DNA from: Kuschelorhynchus macadamiae
Lineage: Eukaryota > Arthropoda > Insecta > Coleoptera > Curculionidae
Assembly: GCA_030620095.1 (NCBI GenBank)
Contig: JAUTXW010000214.1
Coordinates: forward strand, 558,001-622,000
DNA: 64,000 nt
Reading direction: 5' to 3'
Shown: in pieces, positions 34,022-46,155 of the stretch
Layout: the number at the start of each line of letters is the position of its first letter
How positions within the stretch are numbered: the stretch's first letter is position 1
The notes under the pieces: model-generated
Database searches by the model: none
Seen by the model: only the letters and a program-made list of their open reading frames with translations
What the model was told of the DNA's origin: nothing
Position numbers and translations under genes: made by a program

Positions 34022-35720
34022 GAATGGCAAGTGGTAGTAAAAATAATAGTCCATTGACTCTAGTAATAAGATATAAATTGTTATTACTCCATCTAGTATC
34101 CGGAATAGTTTAGCTACCTACAATGATAATTTTACGGTTTGGAAATTTACCAAAATTGTAGTCAATTGCTTTTTAGAGCAATCGGAACCACAAAACGAAT
34201 GTTTCAGTTTCAGGAGCGTAATGTGCCAAAAGCAAAATATTGCAAAGGGGAATTATAAATCAAAAAGTAAGTTCAAAAGCACTTGATACAAACAATATTT
34301 ACAAAATGGCGGTTGTTTAGAATCAAAACTATCCAGATGGATTGCAAAGGAAAATTTTTCATATTATTTCTTTTTAGCTTACATGGAGTGGCAATGAAGC
34401 TGCGTACTGTAAGAAGTTTCTTCAAAAAAGAACTAGATGAAGAAGAAAACTTTACGGAATGGATTGAGTACAACACAATATTTTTAAAAATAACTCAGGG
34501 AGGCTTAAAACAATCGGAAACTATTAAATGATTAGTTCAGAATAACCCAAAATGCTACTATCAAAAAGAGGTGAAAACCTTAAAACTGACAGACTGTTCC
34601 CTACACCCCAAAAATGGCAAAAAGGGTCTTGCGTTGGTTTAAAAATACTCCCCTGAATGTTAACCACTTCTCAAAATGTCCCAAAACCGTCGCCCTTCGG
34701 ATGTTTTCACTTTGGCGAAACAAGAAATAGGCGAACAACAAATAATCAAGATAAGATGCAAAACATTATTATAATACAGCAGAAAAAATGAGACCACCTT
34801 AGGAAGTAGAAAATCACCAAAAAAAAAACTGCCTTTTCTACCTTTATGGTTTCTCGACCCGTTAATCTTTCCCTACTTTTAATCTAATTACTCTTTGGTT
34901 CTGAGTAAGCCAGCAAGGTGATATTTATTAAAACTACAATTTTACTATTAATAATTGATAAATGATTTTGATTTTACATTTTTGTGAATTTTTTTTTCTG
35001 CAAATCCATTTGAAAATCTTGATGCTTAAATGGATATATAAATATAACATTTGTTGGGTTTTCTTGTACATAAAAAATATTCGTGAAATAGCCTAGGCGT
35101 AAGACATCATCACACTTGAAACAAAGCCTCAAGCTTGTAAGAAAGTACTTCAATTTTAAAAATTTCTGCGTTTATGTAACTTTAAATATTTTTTACTTTT
35201 CAGTTCAATAGCTTAAAAAAGCTTTTTTTAAAATATTTTTTACATTTATTTTATTTCTTTTAGAAATAAATTAATATCTAGAAATAGAAGAATGTGGAGT
35301 CAGATTCTTTTCGGAGATCTAACTTTTTTAAACCTATTATACATTGTAATGTTTTTTTTTTGTTAAAATTTTCTTTTGGATGAATGAATTTGCTTTAATT
35401 ATATTTTATAACTTCTTACTTGTACTAGTTTTATATAATGTTCAGATGTAACTCAGATAGACTTTTCTGGGTCAAGTCTGATCCTGACAGAATACTAGCG
35501 TTACCATTCGAAACAATACAGTTAATGGATCTGAGGGCACTTGAATTATATAATATTTGAACAGTAAAAATTCAATTCAAAAGTTTGATAATTTATTCCT
35601 CACGAAGTTCAATTTGTTTGTTTTATAAAACCCTGTAACTAACAAACATTTATTTAGAGATTAGGTGAGCTAAGAAATAAAAATAGTAATTTGTAAGTGT
35701 TCATTAAATTGTATTCATCA
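34022..35720. other. No gene recognised
   Basis: AT-rich. A short open frame at 34283-34531 (82 codons) has a good-looking splice acceptor inside it (TTCTTTTTAG near 34369-34378), but I could not connect it to any family. Confidence 0.3.
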
Positions 35721-35763
35721 TTCTATAGACTATGGAACATTTCCAAATAGCTGCCCTTTTGAA

Positions 35764-36376
35764 ATGGGAAATGTTAAGTTTCTCTTTTCTTTCAATACAT
35801 TTTTTTCTGTCGCCTTGATGGTATATTTTTCTGAACTGGCTCCTATCCTTGCGAGGTTATTCCAAGTATTCTATGACAACGACATTTTCAAAAGCTGGAA
35901 ATCTGTTGGTGTACAGCCTGTTCCCAAAAAGGGATCCAAAACTTTGCCCTCTAACTACAAACCCATATCCCTACTCCCACTAATAAGGTAAATATATAAG
36001 TATATCTACCCTGATATTTAAAATTACCTTCAAAGGTATAAACATATCCATAATAAACAATACGGCTTCCGCCACCAAAGGTTCACAGCGGATCTACTGA
36101 TCTTCGTAGCCCACAACTGGAACAATTCCATGGAGAAACCCAAATTATTACCCTCGACATATCCAAAGCATTCTATTCCCTTCGCAAATCAGACCCAGAC
36201 TTGAATATTGATTGCATGTATGAAGAGTAGCCTCTCTTTCAACCCTTAACTTCCTTGGCTCTATCCAAGGGAGAGCTAATCGACTGATTGATGATCCAAA
36301 CCTCAAAAAGAAACTTGAATCACTAGAACATCATCGAATTGTGGGCGATCTGTCTCTGTTTTGCCGATACTACCAT
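35764..36376 (+). pseudogene. Jockey-like non-LTR retrotransposon RT relic with internal deletion
   Basis: Plus strand: LAPILARLFQVFYDNDIF (about 35840-35893), VPKKGSKTLPSNYKPISLLP (35929-35985), QYGFRHQRFTADLLIFVAHNW (about 36059-36120) and ITLDISKAF at RT motif A (about 36145-36170). The sequence then jumps to the far C-terminal part FLGSIQGRANRLIDDPNLKK (about 36250-36310) and LESLEHHRIVGDLSLFCRYY. The catalytic ADD region is deleted. A short non-homologous stretch splits the frame near 35990. Confidence 0.8.
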
Positions 36377-36549
36377 GTATGAATTAATTAATTAGTTTAA
36401 TACGTAGTCATTTACTAACGCATCTGTCTTCAGTTCTTTTTCAGTTTCTACCTAAGACCCATTTAAATAATTTATCGAGTTGGCCGTTACTTGATGGAAA
36501 TTCATTATCACTAGTATAATAAATAAACAAACTATATTTATTTAGTAAT

Positions 36550-37690
36550 TTCCACTAATTTATTACCGTTTGACAGCGGTTTCGAGACACGACACACTGT
36601 GTCTTTTTCAAAAACCATCTTAAGACTGATACTAAAACTAGATTTTTTAACAACAATAAAAGAGTCTACCTACCTAACCCTAGCAGATATTAGCTATGAA
36701 GATTTAACAGTGGGGAACCATTTAGTTCGATTTGATCATTCAATAAAAATATTATGGTTTTTTCCTCTTATTAATTTCTAGACTTTCCAAGTAATTTAAA
36801 TTGTAACTTTTATTGGCAGAATGCAACGTTTTAAATTCATTAAATTATGATTTGCTTCCAGTAAATGTTTTGCCTAATTAGAATCAGTTTTTTGTTTGAT
36901 ATATGATGTTTTGTGTTCTTTGATATTTTTATAAAAAGATCTACCCGTTTGATCAATATATACTTTTCCGCAAGAACCACATTTTAGTTCATATACCCCC
37001 GATTTTTTGGTCCTTATTTATATTAGCCTTGTTATTCTTAATATATCTACCTAAAGTATTATTGGTACAAAAAGCTACTTTATGATTTGTTCTTTTAAGA
37101 TATTTCTCTATTTTAGTGCTTATTTTCTGGTATATGTTAAACTTAATATTGCCTTTTGCATTGAAATTAGAATAAACGAAATTGAGTGCTTCTTTATATT
37201 GTTTTTTATTTACGATTTTGTCTATTATGGTTGCTCCATAACCATTATTAACTGCAATCTGTTTTATAATATTAGGTTACATGTTAAAATTTTCTCTTGA
37301 CACAGGTACATTAATTAAACGATACAAAACTATGAAAAGTAGCCATCTTTTGTGTGAATGGGTGGATTGGTGTATTATGTATTGTTATATCTGTATAGGA
37401 TGGTTTATGATAAATTTCTAAATTGTGTTTATTATCATTGTTCCTAGTTTTTATGTAATTTATTAATACAATTTAGAAAGAGGTTAAGTTATCTCTCTGT
37501 GCCTGTGAAACAAGCCAAAATATCGTCAACGTACCCGTACCAATAAATAAACTTGTCTCGTATAAGGTGATTACCTAATATTTGTTCTAAAATATCAAGA
37601 GATATTTCCGCTAAAATAGGACTTAAAGGGTTACCCATTATTAAAACTTCTTGACCTAAATAGATCGAGCCATTCAATTCAAAATAATTT
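36550..37690 (-). pseudogene. Penelope-like element, family C
   Basis: On the minus strand, RT is open at 37489-37677 with LIMGNPLSPILAEISLDILE and WYGYVDDILACF. The endonuclease is at about 36870-37010, with SGVYELKCGSCGKVYIDQTG, a GIY-YIG domain with I-to-V and G-to-D changes. The sequence is unlike families A and B, so it is a third lineage. The N-terminal RT is missing. The 3' end near 36550-36640 holds a weak hammerhead-like arrangement: GAAAC followed by CGCTGTC, and a GACAC/GTGTC stem. Confidence 0.82.
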
Positions 37691-37758
37691 TGATCAAAGA
37701 CACTGCCAACAAATCGAATATGTCATTCCTCATGAAATTACTAAACAAATATACTTAA

Positions 37759-38331
37759 AATCGATAAAAATGCACTTTCACACATCTTTATCAAAAGTTC
37801 TTGGCCGGAAAAGATATATGTATAATAGAAGAAATATATAATTTCTGCAGGTGCAAAACGGCCTACAAGAAGAATTGCTTTCGATTATGTCTATTGATGA
37901 TGATTATTGCACCATATTGCAAGATATATGTATAATAGCAGAAATTATATATTTCTGCTATTATACATATAACTTTCCCGGCCAAGATCTTTTGATAAAG
38001 ATGTGTGAAAGCGCATTTTTATCAATTTTTAGTATCTACTCTCCGCATGATGGTGCTAGTGCATACTTTTAAATTACCTATGGGTCTGCAGCCGGAAATC
38101 ACCGGAGCCCCAATAGGTGGTGCTAAGTGTTACATTTAGCGTGTAGTACTGTTTCAGTATGATAGACGTTTCGTTTTCGATTTTGTCATATTGAGCAATC
38201 TGTTATTTCAGATCTCCCTGGGTACAAGCCTGCCTGATGAGGGTAGAGGCGCAGAAATCATGATCGCAGGAGGGTACTCTGTGATATAATCAAAAGCAAT
38301 TCTTCTTGTAGGCCGTTTTGCACGTGCAGAA
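37759..38331. repeat. Fold-back repeat with nested inverted segments
   Basis: Inverted segments: 37759-37825 against 37968-38035 (includes TTCTTGGCCGG and CACACATCTTTATC), and 37847-37885 against 38287-38331 (includes GGCCTACAAGAAGAATTGCT). In the centre, 37926-37970 is a hairpin with 20-bp perfect arms (ATATGTATAATAGCAGAAAT) and a 5-base centre. No protein signal. Confidence 0.8.
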
Positions 38332-38359
38332 ATTATATATTTCTGCAATTATACATAAA

Positions 38360-39650
38360 CAAAGATAGTTTATTTATTTATTATAGTATATGATACATTT
38401 GATTTTTGAACATAATTTAAAATAAATTCAATACATAGTTTTTACATTGACACACGCCGCTATTTTGTTATATCATGTTGAATTCGTACCATTTTATCAT
38501 GTTATACCATGTTATCCCTATTTAATTTCTCTGCAAAATTTAAAGTCAGTTCAATAAAAATTTTTTAAGTTGATTTTTTAAAAACTTTATTTGGCCGCAA
38601 TTTTGTTTCGCCATCTTGAATTCGTGCCACAGCTTTACCAGTTTATCACTATATCACATTTAATGCCTGCACAAAATTCGAAATTAATCTAATAAGTAAT
38701 TTTTCAGGCCAATCGTTTTAATTTAAGGTCGCTAGTTTGTTTTGCTATCTTGGATTTATACCAAAATATTACCAGTTCGTTTTTATGTAACATATGATTT
38801 TTGTGCAAAATTTCAGGTAAATTATATAATTAGTTTTTCAGTAATAATTTTTTTTAACGTTTCACTAGGCCGCCATCTTTTTCGGGCATATTGGATTTTT
38901 ATCAAAATATTGCGAAGTCATTCCTTAATTTTTGATTAAAATTTGAAGCCAATCTGGCAAATAGGTTTTAAGGTATGCGGTGAACTGACAAGCAAAGAGA
39001 CCGACCAACAGACGGACCGACGGAATTGATAAAACATATATTTTTTGGCATCTAAGAACGCTAAAATTTGCAGATATTTAAAACCTGAGAGGTTGATTTT
39101 TTTCAAGGTTACGAACATTTTAATTTGGAGCCATTTTGTTCCGCCAACTTGAATTTAGACTACAGTTTTACTAGTTCATCTCTATAATATGGTACACAAT
39201 TTGAAATTTAACCATTAAGTAGTTTTCAGGCTAAAATTTTAAATATTTTATTAAGCAGCCATTTTGCTCCACCATCTTGTTTTCGTACCAGAATTTTATC
39301 AGTTGTTTCCTAGATACTTGATTTTGGTGCAAAATTTCAGATACATTGGATAAGTAGTTTTTTAGTAATATTTTTTTTATATTTCTCTAGGCCGCCATTT
39401 TGTTTCGCTATACTGAATTTTTACCAAAATATTATCAGTTCATCCCCATATGACCCTTAATTTTCGACAAAAGTTTGATATCAATCAGAGAATAATTTCT
39501 TAGGTATGCCGCGAACAGGCAAACCGACAGACAGACGGATTTGAAAAAACGAGTTTCTCGGTATCTAGGGAGCCTGAAACGTAAAAATGTGAAAAATTTT
39601 TTTCACAATTACGCTACTTCCCTTTTACGGGGGATGTAAAAATGTAATAC
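38360..39650. repeat. Dispersed minisatellite-type repeat R2, copy 1, about 120-140-bp units
   Basis: Units begin with variants of GGCCGCCATTTTGTTTCGCC and continue ATCTTGAATTCGTACCA, then ACCAGTTCATC. They recur near 38460, 38593, 38728, 38869, 39131, 39250 and 39390. Two positions carry GACAGACAGACGGA-like runs (38995-39020, 39525-39540) followed by TTTTTTGGCATCTAAG or a relative. The same family occurs at 63290-63990. It is non-coding, and short frames inside repeat with the unit. Confidence 0.78.
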
Positions 39651-40194
39651 AAAATATTTTATTTGGTTCTAAATCCAATTTTATTTAGTTAAGGGGTGTG
39701 TTGTCTTTATAACTAATAACCCTGTTCAATGATCACGTTAAAGGCATGGCATTTGTTATAATACCTATAAACAACATATTCAGAAAAAGTTGTTGTATAA
39801 CAAGAACTAAAGCAAGTTTTAAAAAAAATAGCTGAAAACTGTTTTTTAATATTAAATATTAAATCAGATTAATATTTTGCAATATATAATAAACTCCATA
39901 CCTAGAGCTAGAAAACGTCGACAAACGCGATTTAATATTTTAGTTACCGTTAAAAATTCAGTGACCCGCAAAAAAGTAACTAACCAAATATTTAGGTATA
40001 TTTTGTAGTTCTATATCTTGTGCATCTTATTGCGCGATGCACCAGTTGAAAGGACATTTCATAAGCAATAATTCTACATTTTTTATACAAATTAAGTTTA
40101 ACCTGTTATCTAATAGTAAGCGAATATATATGATTTACAAATCATAGCTAAGTATTAAAAATAAATTACTAATATCTGGTATTTCTAACTCTAG
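39651..40194. other. No gene recognised
   Basis: AT-rich spacer without identifiable content. Confidence 0.35.
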
Positions 40195-40735
40195 CTCACA
40201 TTATTCATTCCACATACCCTGGCAAATCTTTTACTAATCGCAAATATCCTTTTGTGGAATATTTTCTCATTCTTCTACAAGTTCATATATATGTTGTGCT
40301 TCATGAGGTAGCTTTTTACCATTGGCCCACTTGATCTCATGAATGTTCTATTGGGCTTAAATCGGAGCTTCTAGCAGGGTATAACAGACGTTTTATACAA
40401 GCATTACCTAATTACTCCGTTACAACACGTACAACGTGGAGTCGCCATGCATAAAAAATAAATTCTTTGCCTTTAAGGTGGGCAAGCGGACCAACGTGAT
40501 GCTCTAGTAGACGATTTATCCGTTGGCATTTAATGAATTTTTGACAAGTATGCAAAGTTCGATACTAAGATCTAAAGAAACCCACCCCTATATCATTATA
40601 AAATAACCGCCAAATTAGTCTGTCTCCATAAACATTACTTGTTCATAACCCATGACATCTCCAAACTTGACATCTTTCATCAAATGATCTTAAGCATAAA
40701 AGCATGCCTCATCAGAAAATAGAACTATGGGCCAC
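40195..40735 (-). pseudogene. Tc1-like transposase relic
   Basis: The minus strand contains VLFSDEACFYA (about 40700-40730, the first or second catalytic acid region) and PARSSDLSPIEHS followed by DQVGQW (about 40320-40385, the usual PDLSPIE(H/N).W motif near the third acid). Stops and frameshifts are numerous. The DNA-binding N-terminus is missing or unrecognisable. Confidence 0.72.
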
Positions 40736-40975
40736 TATAGAGGTTATCAGATTTTCGGCGCTTTTGCGGGGTATCTCCCTTATTTTTAAAGATATGGGAT
40801 TCCGGTTTTCGCGACTGTGAGTAATTTTTTTGTGAAATCAAAGATAATGCCCGTAAAATTTTGATAGCCATTTTGGTTTTTGAGATACAGTGTATTTTTG
40901 AAAATGTTGCATTTTCAGGCACCCGTCGTATACCAGCTATCTGATAAGTTATCAAAAATGCGAAAACGGGTCTTG

Positions 40976-42006
40976 TTGACTTTACCTACCCACACAATTT
41001 ACAGTACTTTTCAATGCAAAAACTCTACATTATGAAGTTTTTGACAGAATAAAGAAAGAAAATTATTGCGACGTTGCCAAACTCACGTGATTTTCCTGAA
41101 GTATATGCCACGGTAAGTAGGTACAATCAATGTCAAAAAGAAAGTTATTAACAAAACACAAAAAAACACACACACAAAAGATAACAAGGATATTTTTGTG
41201 TAATCTGGTCGATTAAATTTCGAAACCGGGAGGATGCAGTGTTCCCATAAACCAGCCACCACATGAACTGGTCAATATATTCAGGTATAAATGGAGACTG
41301 ATTGTACAATTGTACATGATTTGTACAAACCCCCGTTTGGGAGTCTACAAAATTTCGGAAGTGGTTTACTGTTTTGTGAACATATGGGGAGACACCGGCT
41401 AAAGTAGCAAGGCCCTGGTACCCACGCCAACAATCCGTCCAGATTTCTGTGCCAGGTAACACATGTTCAGCGATGTTGGTTTGGAGGGTAAGTGCAGACC
41501 TATCTGGAACAAACACGATGTAACCTCGCCCTGCTGTTACATCGTATATTCCCAGAACCCACCGTTCTGGCACCAGTCTTCCTACATGATATTTCCGCTT
41601 AGTGATGATGGATTCATCAATTTGGACTACCATGTCCAACACCACCTAGAAAGTAGAAACGAGAACATCAACATCAAAACAAGATTTTAAACTGCATACG
41701 GGACTCGCCAATCACACCACTTTAAAGTTCACGCGACTTTCAAATGTGATTTTATGGCTATAATAGTAGTTTTTACTTTTTATGGACGAACCTGAGCTAA
41801 CCCAACATTAATAGGTTTTGTTAAAAAAACGCTTGTAATATAAAATCACTTTTTACGACACTCCAAAAAAAACCTAACCAGAGCTAACCGAAAGACAATA
41901 TTATTTTTGAAACACAACTACGTACGAAATTTTAAGATTTTTTATTCTACCATATAAATGTTAGAATGAAGAAATTGGAAATTTGTAGAGTGGGGGTAAA
42001 AAGTCA
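40976..42006 (-). mobile_element. Merlin (IS1016-type) DNA transposon
   Basis: The transposase gene at 41148-41645 is bracketed by imperfect inverted ends: TTGACTTTACCTACCCACAC at about 40976 and the complement of 41987-42006, TTGACTTTTTACCCCCACTC. Target duplication not confidently identified. Length about 1.03 kb. Confidence 0.6.
41148..41646 (-). pseudogene. Merlin transposase, DDE domain (third acid missing)
   Basis: The ISXO2-like DDE domain starts VVLDMVVQIDESIITKRKYH (first D in QIDES). WVLGIYDVTAGRGYIVFV follows, then EIWTDCWRGYQGL with the second D, and HFRNFVDSQTGVCTNHV. Family members normally have THVE(S/x)xW here. This copy reads NHVQLY, so the catalytic E is replaced and the next segment looks deleted. 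It is preceded by a good splice acceptor (TTTCTACTTTCTAG, minus strand, 41647-41660), which suggests that an upstream exon once encoded the N-terminal zinc-binding part. That exon is not visible. Confidence 0.78.
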
Positions 42007-43069
42007 AGTAAAATTCCTACGCATATCTGGCTTATCCAATAATATATGAGCTTTGTTTTTATTGGTTCGAATATAAATCACTTGAGTTTAATTTACCCAA
42101 TATGATGTTTTGTTTGAGAAAAAAATGTTGGAAACGTGGCAACGTGGTCAATTTAGTTTATTTTCTGGCATTTGACATTTTAGACATGACGGAAATCGCT
42201 TGCCATTGCAGAAATGTTATTAGAAGTCTATAAGTAAAATATGTGAGTTATGTAGATTTTCTGTAACTTTTACAAGAAAAATATTATGTATTATGAATAA
42301 AGATTAGTGAGAATTACATATTTAAGTTACTTTTGACAGCATACAACGTTAAAACTGCTGCAAACGAGGGTAAAAACCGTACCTGAAGAAGGAGAATAAA
42401 ACAAGTTTTTTAGTGTTTTTTTATTAAAAAAAATTGATCAACCAACGTTAAATATGTTAAGAAATGTCTAATTTACGATAATACGTCAAAACAATACCAA
42501 AAAAGTGTAAAATATCGGAGTATGTAAAGTCATCCTTGACCGGCGAAAACTATTCTGTATATGACCTTTTCCATAGAGGTCAGTGCCGCTTTCAGAATAA
42601 GTATACGGGGTCAAGTCAAAAAGATATCAGACCCTACCTTTTTTCATGTTTATTAGGAATAATGTGGGCTTTCCAAAAATATATACATGTGTGCAATTAT
42701 TTTTAAAAACAAGCTCAAAGTTCGAGGTTTTCTGACATTTCCTTTTTAGTCCAATTAGTACGCAGTACTCTATGGCTAATTTTTTAGAAACAAAACGCAA
42801 AATGTCAAAAACTTTGCGGTTTTGTCAGTTTTTCATTATTAATGGAATATTTTTGGAGTTTTTATTTAACTATATACTATATTTAATTTACTTTTTTTTG
42901 CAATAATGGCGAAAATTATATGTATGATATGTTGGTTTGTTTCAGACAATCTAATGAAAATCCCCAAAAAGCTTCGGAAATATACGTACAAATGTGAGGT
43001 ATTTTGAGCGCTATGGTAGTATAGCACGGATCATTTATCCAGCTCCGTCCTAAAGCATACGCCAAACAA
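42007..43069. other. No gene recognised
   Basis: AT-rich sequence. No family recognised on either strand. Confidence 0.35.
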
Positions 43070-43960
43070 GTAACATGTCAGGTTGCCCATGTGGACTCTG
43101 GGTGCCTGTATTAATCGTGTGCGTGACCTTAGGTGTCTAGTCCTAAACACTTATTTTCGATCCTGTATTACTATTATCAACCTTGACGGCCGCTATCTCA
43201 TTTAAAATAATTTAGCTATTTAAAAGTTAGGAATACTAGACATTTTTTTAGACAGCTGCAAACATTATTTTCTAAAATAAATTACGACATTAAAAGTTAC
43301 AAGAAACTGTGAAACACGTATCTAAAAATTTTAAGCAGTTCAGAAGTTATGGAGAAAATAATTTTTTTTGACCTCTCAATTTTATTTTATTATCTCAGTA
43401 AATCGTCTCTATCTATTTGAAAATCAAATTACGGGAAAAATTTTTCATAATTGAATCAAATAATTGACGCCCCTAAAAGTTACATGGAACTGTGGAAACC
43501 GTATATGCAACTTTTAGTAGTTCAGATGTTATAGCAAAAAAAAAACATTTTTTTAAGACCTGTCATAATATTTTTTCAAAATAAATTACTCCCCCAAAAG
43601 TTACATCGAATTTTCAAAACCGTATTTGAAAAATTTAAACAGTGTAAAAGTTAAGGAAAAAAAACTTCACCTCGTAATTGCAACCCCTGTATATTTTCCA
43701 AAACCCTTCCTAAACTGTCGACGTTGTGTATCTTTTTGAGTACTTTCCGGCGCCGCACACTGGTTGAGGCGTATGAAAAAATACCTTAATTCAAATTCAA
43801 TAAATGAAGAACGTTTATTTCAGCTTTTCATCTAAAAAAGAGTTAAAATTATAGAAATTCAAATTTTTTTCTTAAAAAAAAATTCGCTGGATCAAAAACT
43901 ATTTTGCCACGAGTTGCCCCAAACAGCTAGTTAACCTAATTTGTTATCTACGATCTCCGC
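43070..43960 (+). repeat. Dispersed repeat R1, copy 2 (short)
   Basis: 43070-43195 matches 21590-21720 (GTCAGGTTGCCCATGTGGAC...). About three units of the ~110-bp array follow (GTTACA... near 43289, 43478, 43600). A segment at 43675-43760 (AATTGCAACCCCTGTATATT, then TTTTTGAGTACTTTCCGG) corresponds to 24540-24620. It is an internally shortened version of copy 1. Confidence 0.7.
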
Positions 43961-44589
43961 TTTTTATCTATACCAAATTTGACTGGCCGTTTTTGACCCT
44001 TTTGGTCTCATTCTTCTAAACATAGGCGCATGTAACCCGGAAAATCATGAAGATTGAGAGTTATGTTGGTGTTTCAATACTAAAATGATCAGTTACTGAA
44101 TTTTGTATTAGGCAGGATACTTTATTCTTTTGGCACTTAAATAGGAGGTAAGAATATAGTAAACGGTGTAAAATAGTAACCATATATACTATTCTAACTT
44201 GCTTTGTCTTTCAGCCCCATAAGTAATTGAGTTTATGAATAAGGTGCGCACAGTGTTAAACTTCGCTGGACATAAATGATAAAGACGAAGGTTGGCTTAT
44301 CTTGTGTAAATACGAAACATCTTTCTTTTATAATCAACTTAATATAAACATACGTTTTATGTCATGAAGGATCAGGTATAGTATTGATAAAAGTGAAACC
44401 AGTATCAAATAAATAAGGATTAAATTATTATTAAAAGAATAATATTTTAGCGATTTATTTTCTGTATGTATTTTTATAATTACATTTACATTATTATTAT
44501 TATCACAAATTATTATGGGGTGTCTGGATATTTTATATCAGTTTATTTGTATGTTTTATATTTATTTAAATTTAACTAAATATTAGTAG

Positions 44590-44597
44590 TATATAAG
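44590..44597 (+). promoter_or_regulatory. TATA-like box in the terminal repeat, left
   Basis: TATATAAG lies 5 bp inside the element end and is mirrored at the right end (60699-60706, minus). It could start transcripts reading inward. Inference from position only. Confidence 0.3.
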
Positions 44598-44850
44598 GCG
44601 GGGTACTGTGACCGAGGATGGCCTGTCTGTCCAAAGATTGGGCGTGTCCAACTTCTTCGGCGACGAAGTGACACAATCCTGAAAAATTCCTGAAAATGGC
44701 CGAAGAAGAAGTGGTCGACAATGACCAGAGGCTGTTGACCAGAAGGGCCTTATTAGTGTACGGGTTCAAAAAGGCCTTTTATATTTGAAGTGTCTTTTTG
44801 GCACTCACACACACATGCACCCCTATAATTATTACTAATTTGTTTCTTAT

Positions 44851-44950
44851 AAAAAAAAAAACCCACGCGCCCGCCTGGATTCGAACCGTCGACACCGAGA
44901 TTTGTTTTTTGTCAAATTTTTAACTTCTAGACTACTACCGCCATGCAGTA
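44851..44950 (-). ncRNA. Candidate RNA polymerase III unit in left terminal repeat
   Basis: On the minus strand, A-box TAGTCTAGAAG (complement of 44924-44934) fits TRGYNNARNNG, and B-box GGTTCGAATCC (complement of 44877-44887) fits GGTTCGANTCC. A run of 11 T follows (complement of 44851-44861). It is the mirror image of the unit at 60345-60445. The predicted RNA is about 90 nt and tRNA-like, but a clean cloverleaf was not obtained, so it could be a tRNA-derived SINE head or a degenerate tRNA. Confidence 0.5.
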
Positions 44951-45603
44951 CGTCGTAATAAGTAAACAATTTAGATGATCTTGTTTATCTTTTAAACGAG
45001 CAATAATAGTAATAATACGCAGTTATACAGTACAACACATGTGGTAAAAAAAAATAGAATGTTTGTAGGGCTTCACGCCGCACCTCTGGTATAATTTCAT
45101 GAGTCGAGCCTCGCCTCGCCGAATTCCGAGAATTGTTTTTCTGTTAATATTCGACGTAAGACTAGAGGTCAGGTTCGCAGATAAGAAAAGGTCGAGGATG
45201 TAGATAAGGAGATCTTTGTGTAGTATTGAGATGAGCAATAATAATGTTTTAATAAATAATATTTGTTTCGAATAATAGCTTATACCAGGTGATTAAAAAT
45301 ATGTATAGCACACATAATTAATATATACGTAAGCCTTCTATAAATGAATACAATTTTTATGCCACAGATGTAATTGTTCAGTTGAAAAAAATATTAATAA
45401 ACACTTAAAACATAGAGTAAAGTTATTAAAATTTTGTGATCCTTGTTTAGCGAATTATGTATTTAGTGTAAATAGTATTAGGTCTATGATTTTAATGTCA
45501 AAATAGAACAGTGCAAAAATATGCAAATTAAAATGTAAAAAAAACCACTACGGTTTATTTTATGTGTTGTTGGTTTTACTTAGTGGGTCTCGTAATTCGA
45601 ACT

Positions 45604-46133
45604 ATGGCAGGAGAAAATTCAATTTTGTGTCTTGATATCCAGAGATTTAATTGTGCCTCTGGATTTATTCCAAAAGAACTAGCTGTGTATGATGGAACAC
45701 GTTGTTCAAATTTTCTTTTCAAACCACCATATGACAAAAGCATGTTAAAAGGCCAGGATTTAAAAACGATATCTTATCTCGAAAACTCATATCATGGTCT
45801 AATATGGGAGTCTGGTTTAGTAGACTTCAACGAAATAGCAAATATCTTAGAACATGCGATGAAAAGATATCATGCCCCCAAAATATACGTCAAAGGAGAT
45901 GAAAAGGTGAATTTTCAAAGAAAATTTATAAGTGCGGAAAAAATTTGGAGAGTGAACCGAAGCTAAACAAGTTTAAGAAAGTTCCCGAATGTCACTTTCA
46001 CAAGGATCCATATGGCACTACTTGGCATTGTGCATTATCAAACACCAAGTCGTTATATGGTTATAAATACTGTTTTTTTTGTTTAAAGATCAATAAATTA
46101 TTTGTAGAAAACATGGAAATAAAACGTATATGA
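45604..46133 (+). pseudogene. Small Polinton-associated protein with LDIQ motif, left copy
   Basis: Likely start ATG at 45604 (MAGENSILCLDIQRFNCASG). The open frame runs to about 45963 and continues in another frame to 46133 (HFHKDPYGTTWHCALSNTKS). The N-terminal LDIQ, central WESG and later IYVKGDEK blocks resemble a small protein found repeatedly with insect Mavericks. An RNase-H/exonuclease-like fold is possible, but I cannot confirm it. It points inward, opposite to the other genes of the arm. Frameshift near 45950. Confidence 0.55.
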
Positions 46134-46155
46134 AAAAAATATTTATTTTATTAAG

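Noticed and set aside
34283..34531. 82-codon frame containing a possible splice acceptor
   Set aside because: No family resemblance on either strand and no partner exon found within several kb.
38090..38290. Possible tRNA or structured RNA in the more GC-rich centre of the fold-back region
   Set aside because: No A-box/B-box pair at suitable spacing and no cloverleaf.
44572..44769. 65-codon frame in the Polinton end, mirrored and longer at 60527-60808
   Set aside because: It runs across the element boundary into different flanks on the two sides, and its composition gives no family hint. Treated as chance.
45023..45238. 71-codon frame, identical in both arms (60059-60274)
   Set aside because: Identity is explained by the palindrome. 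No domain recognised, and it contains the terminal-repeat motif that also appears as a scar in the polymerase gene.
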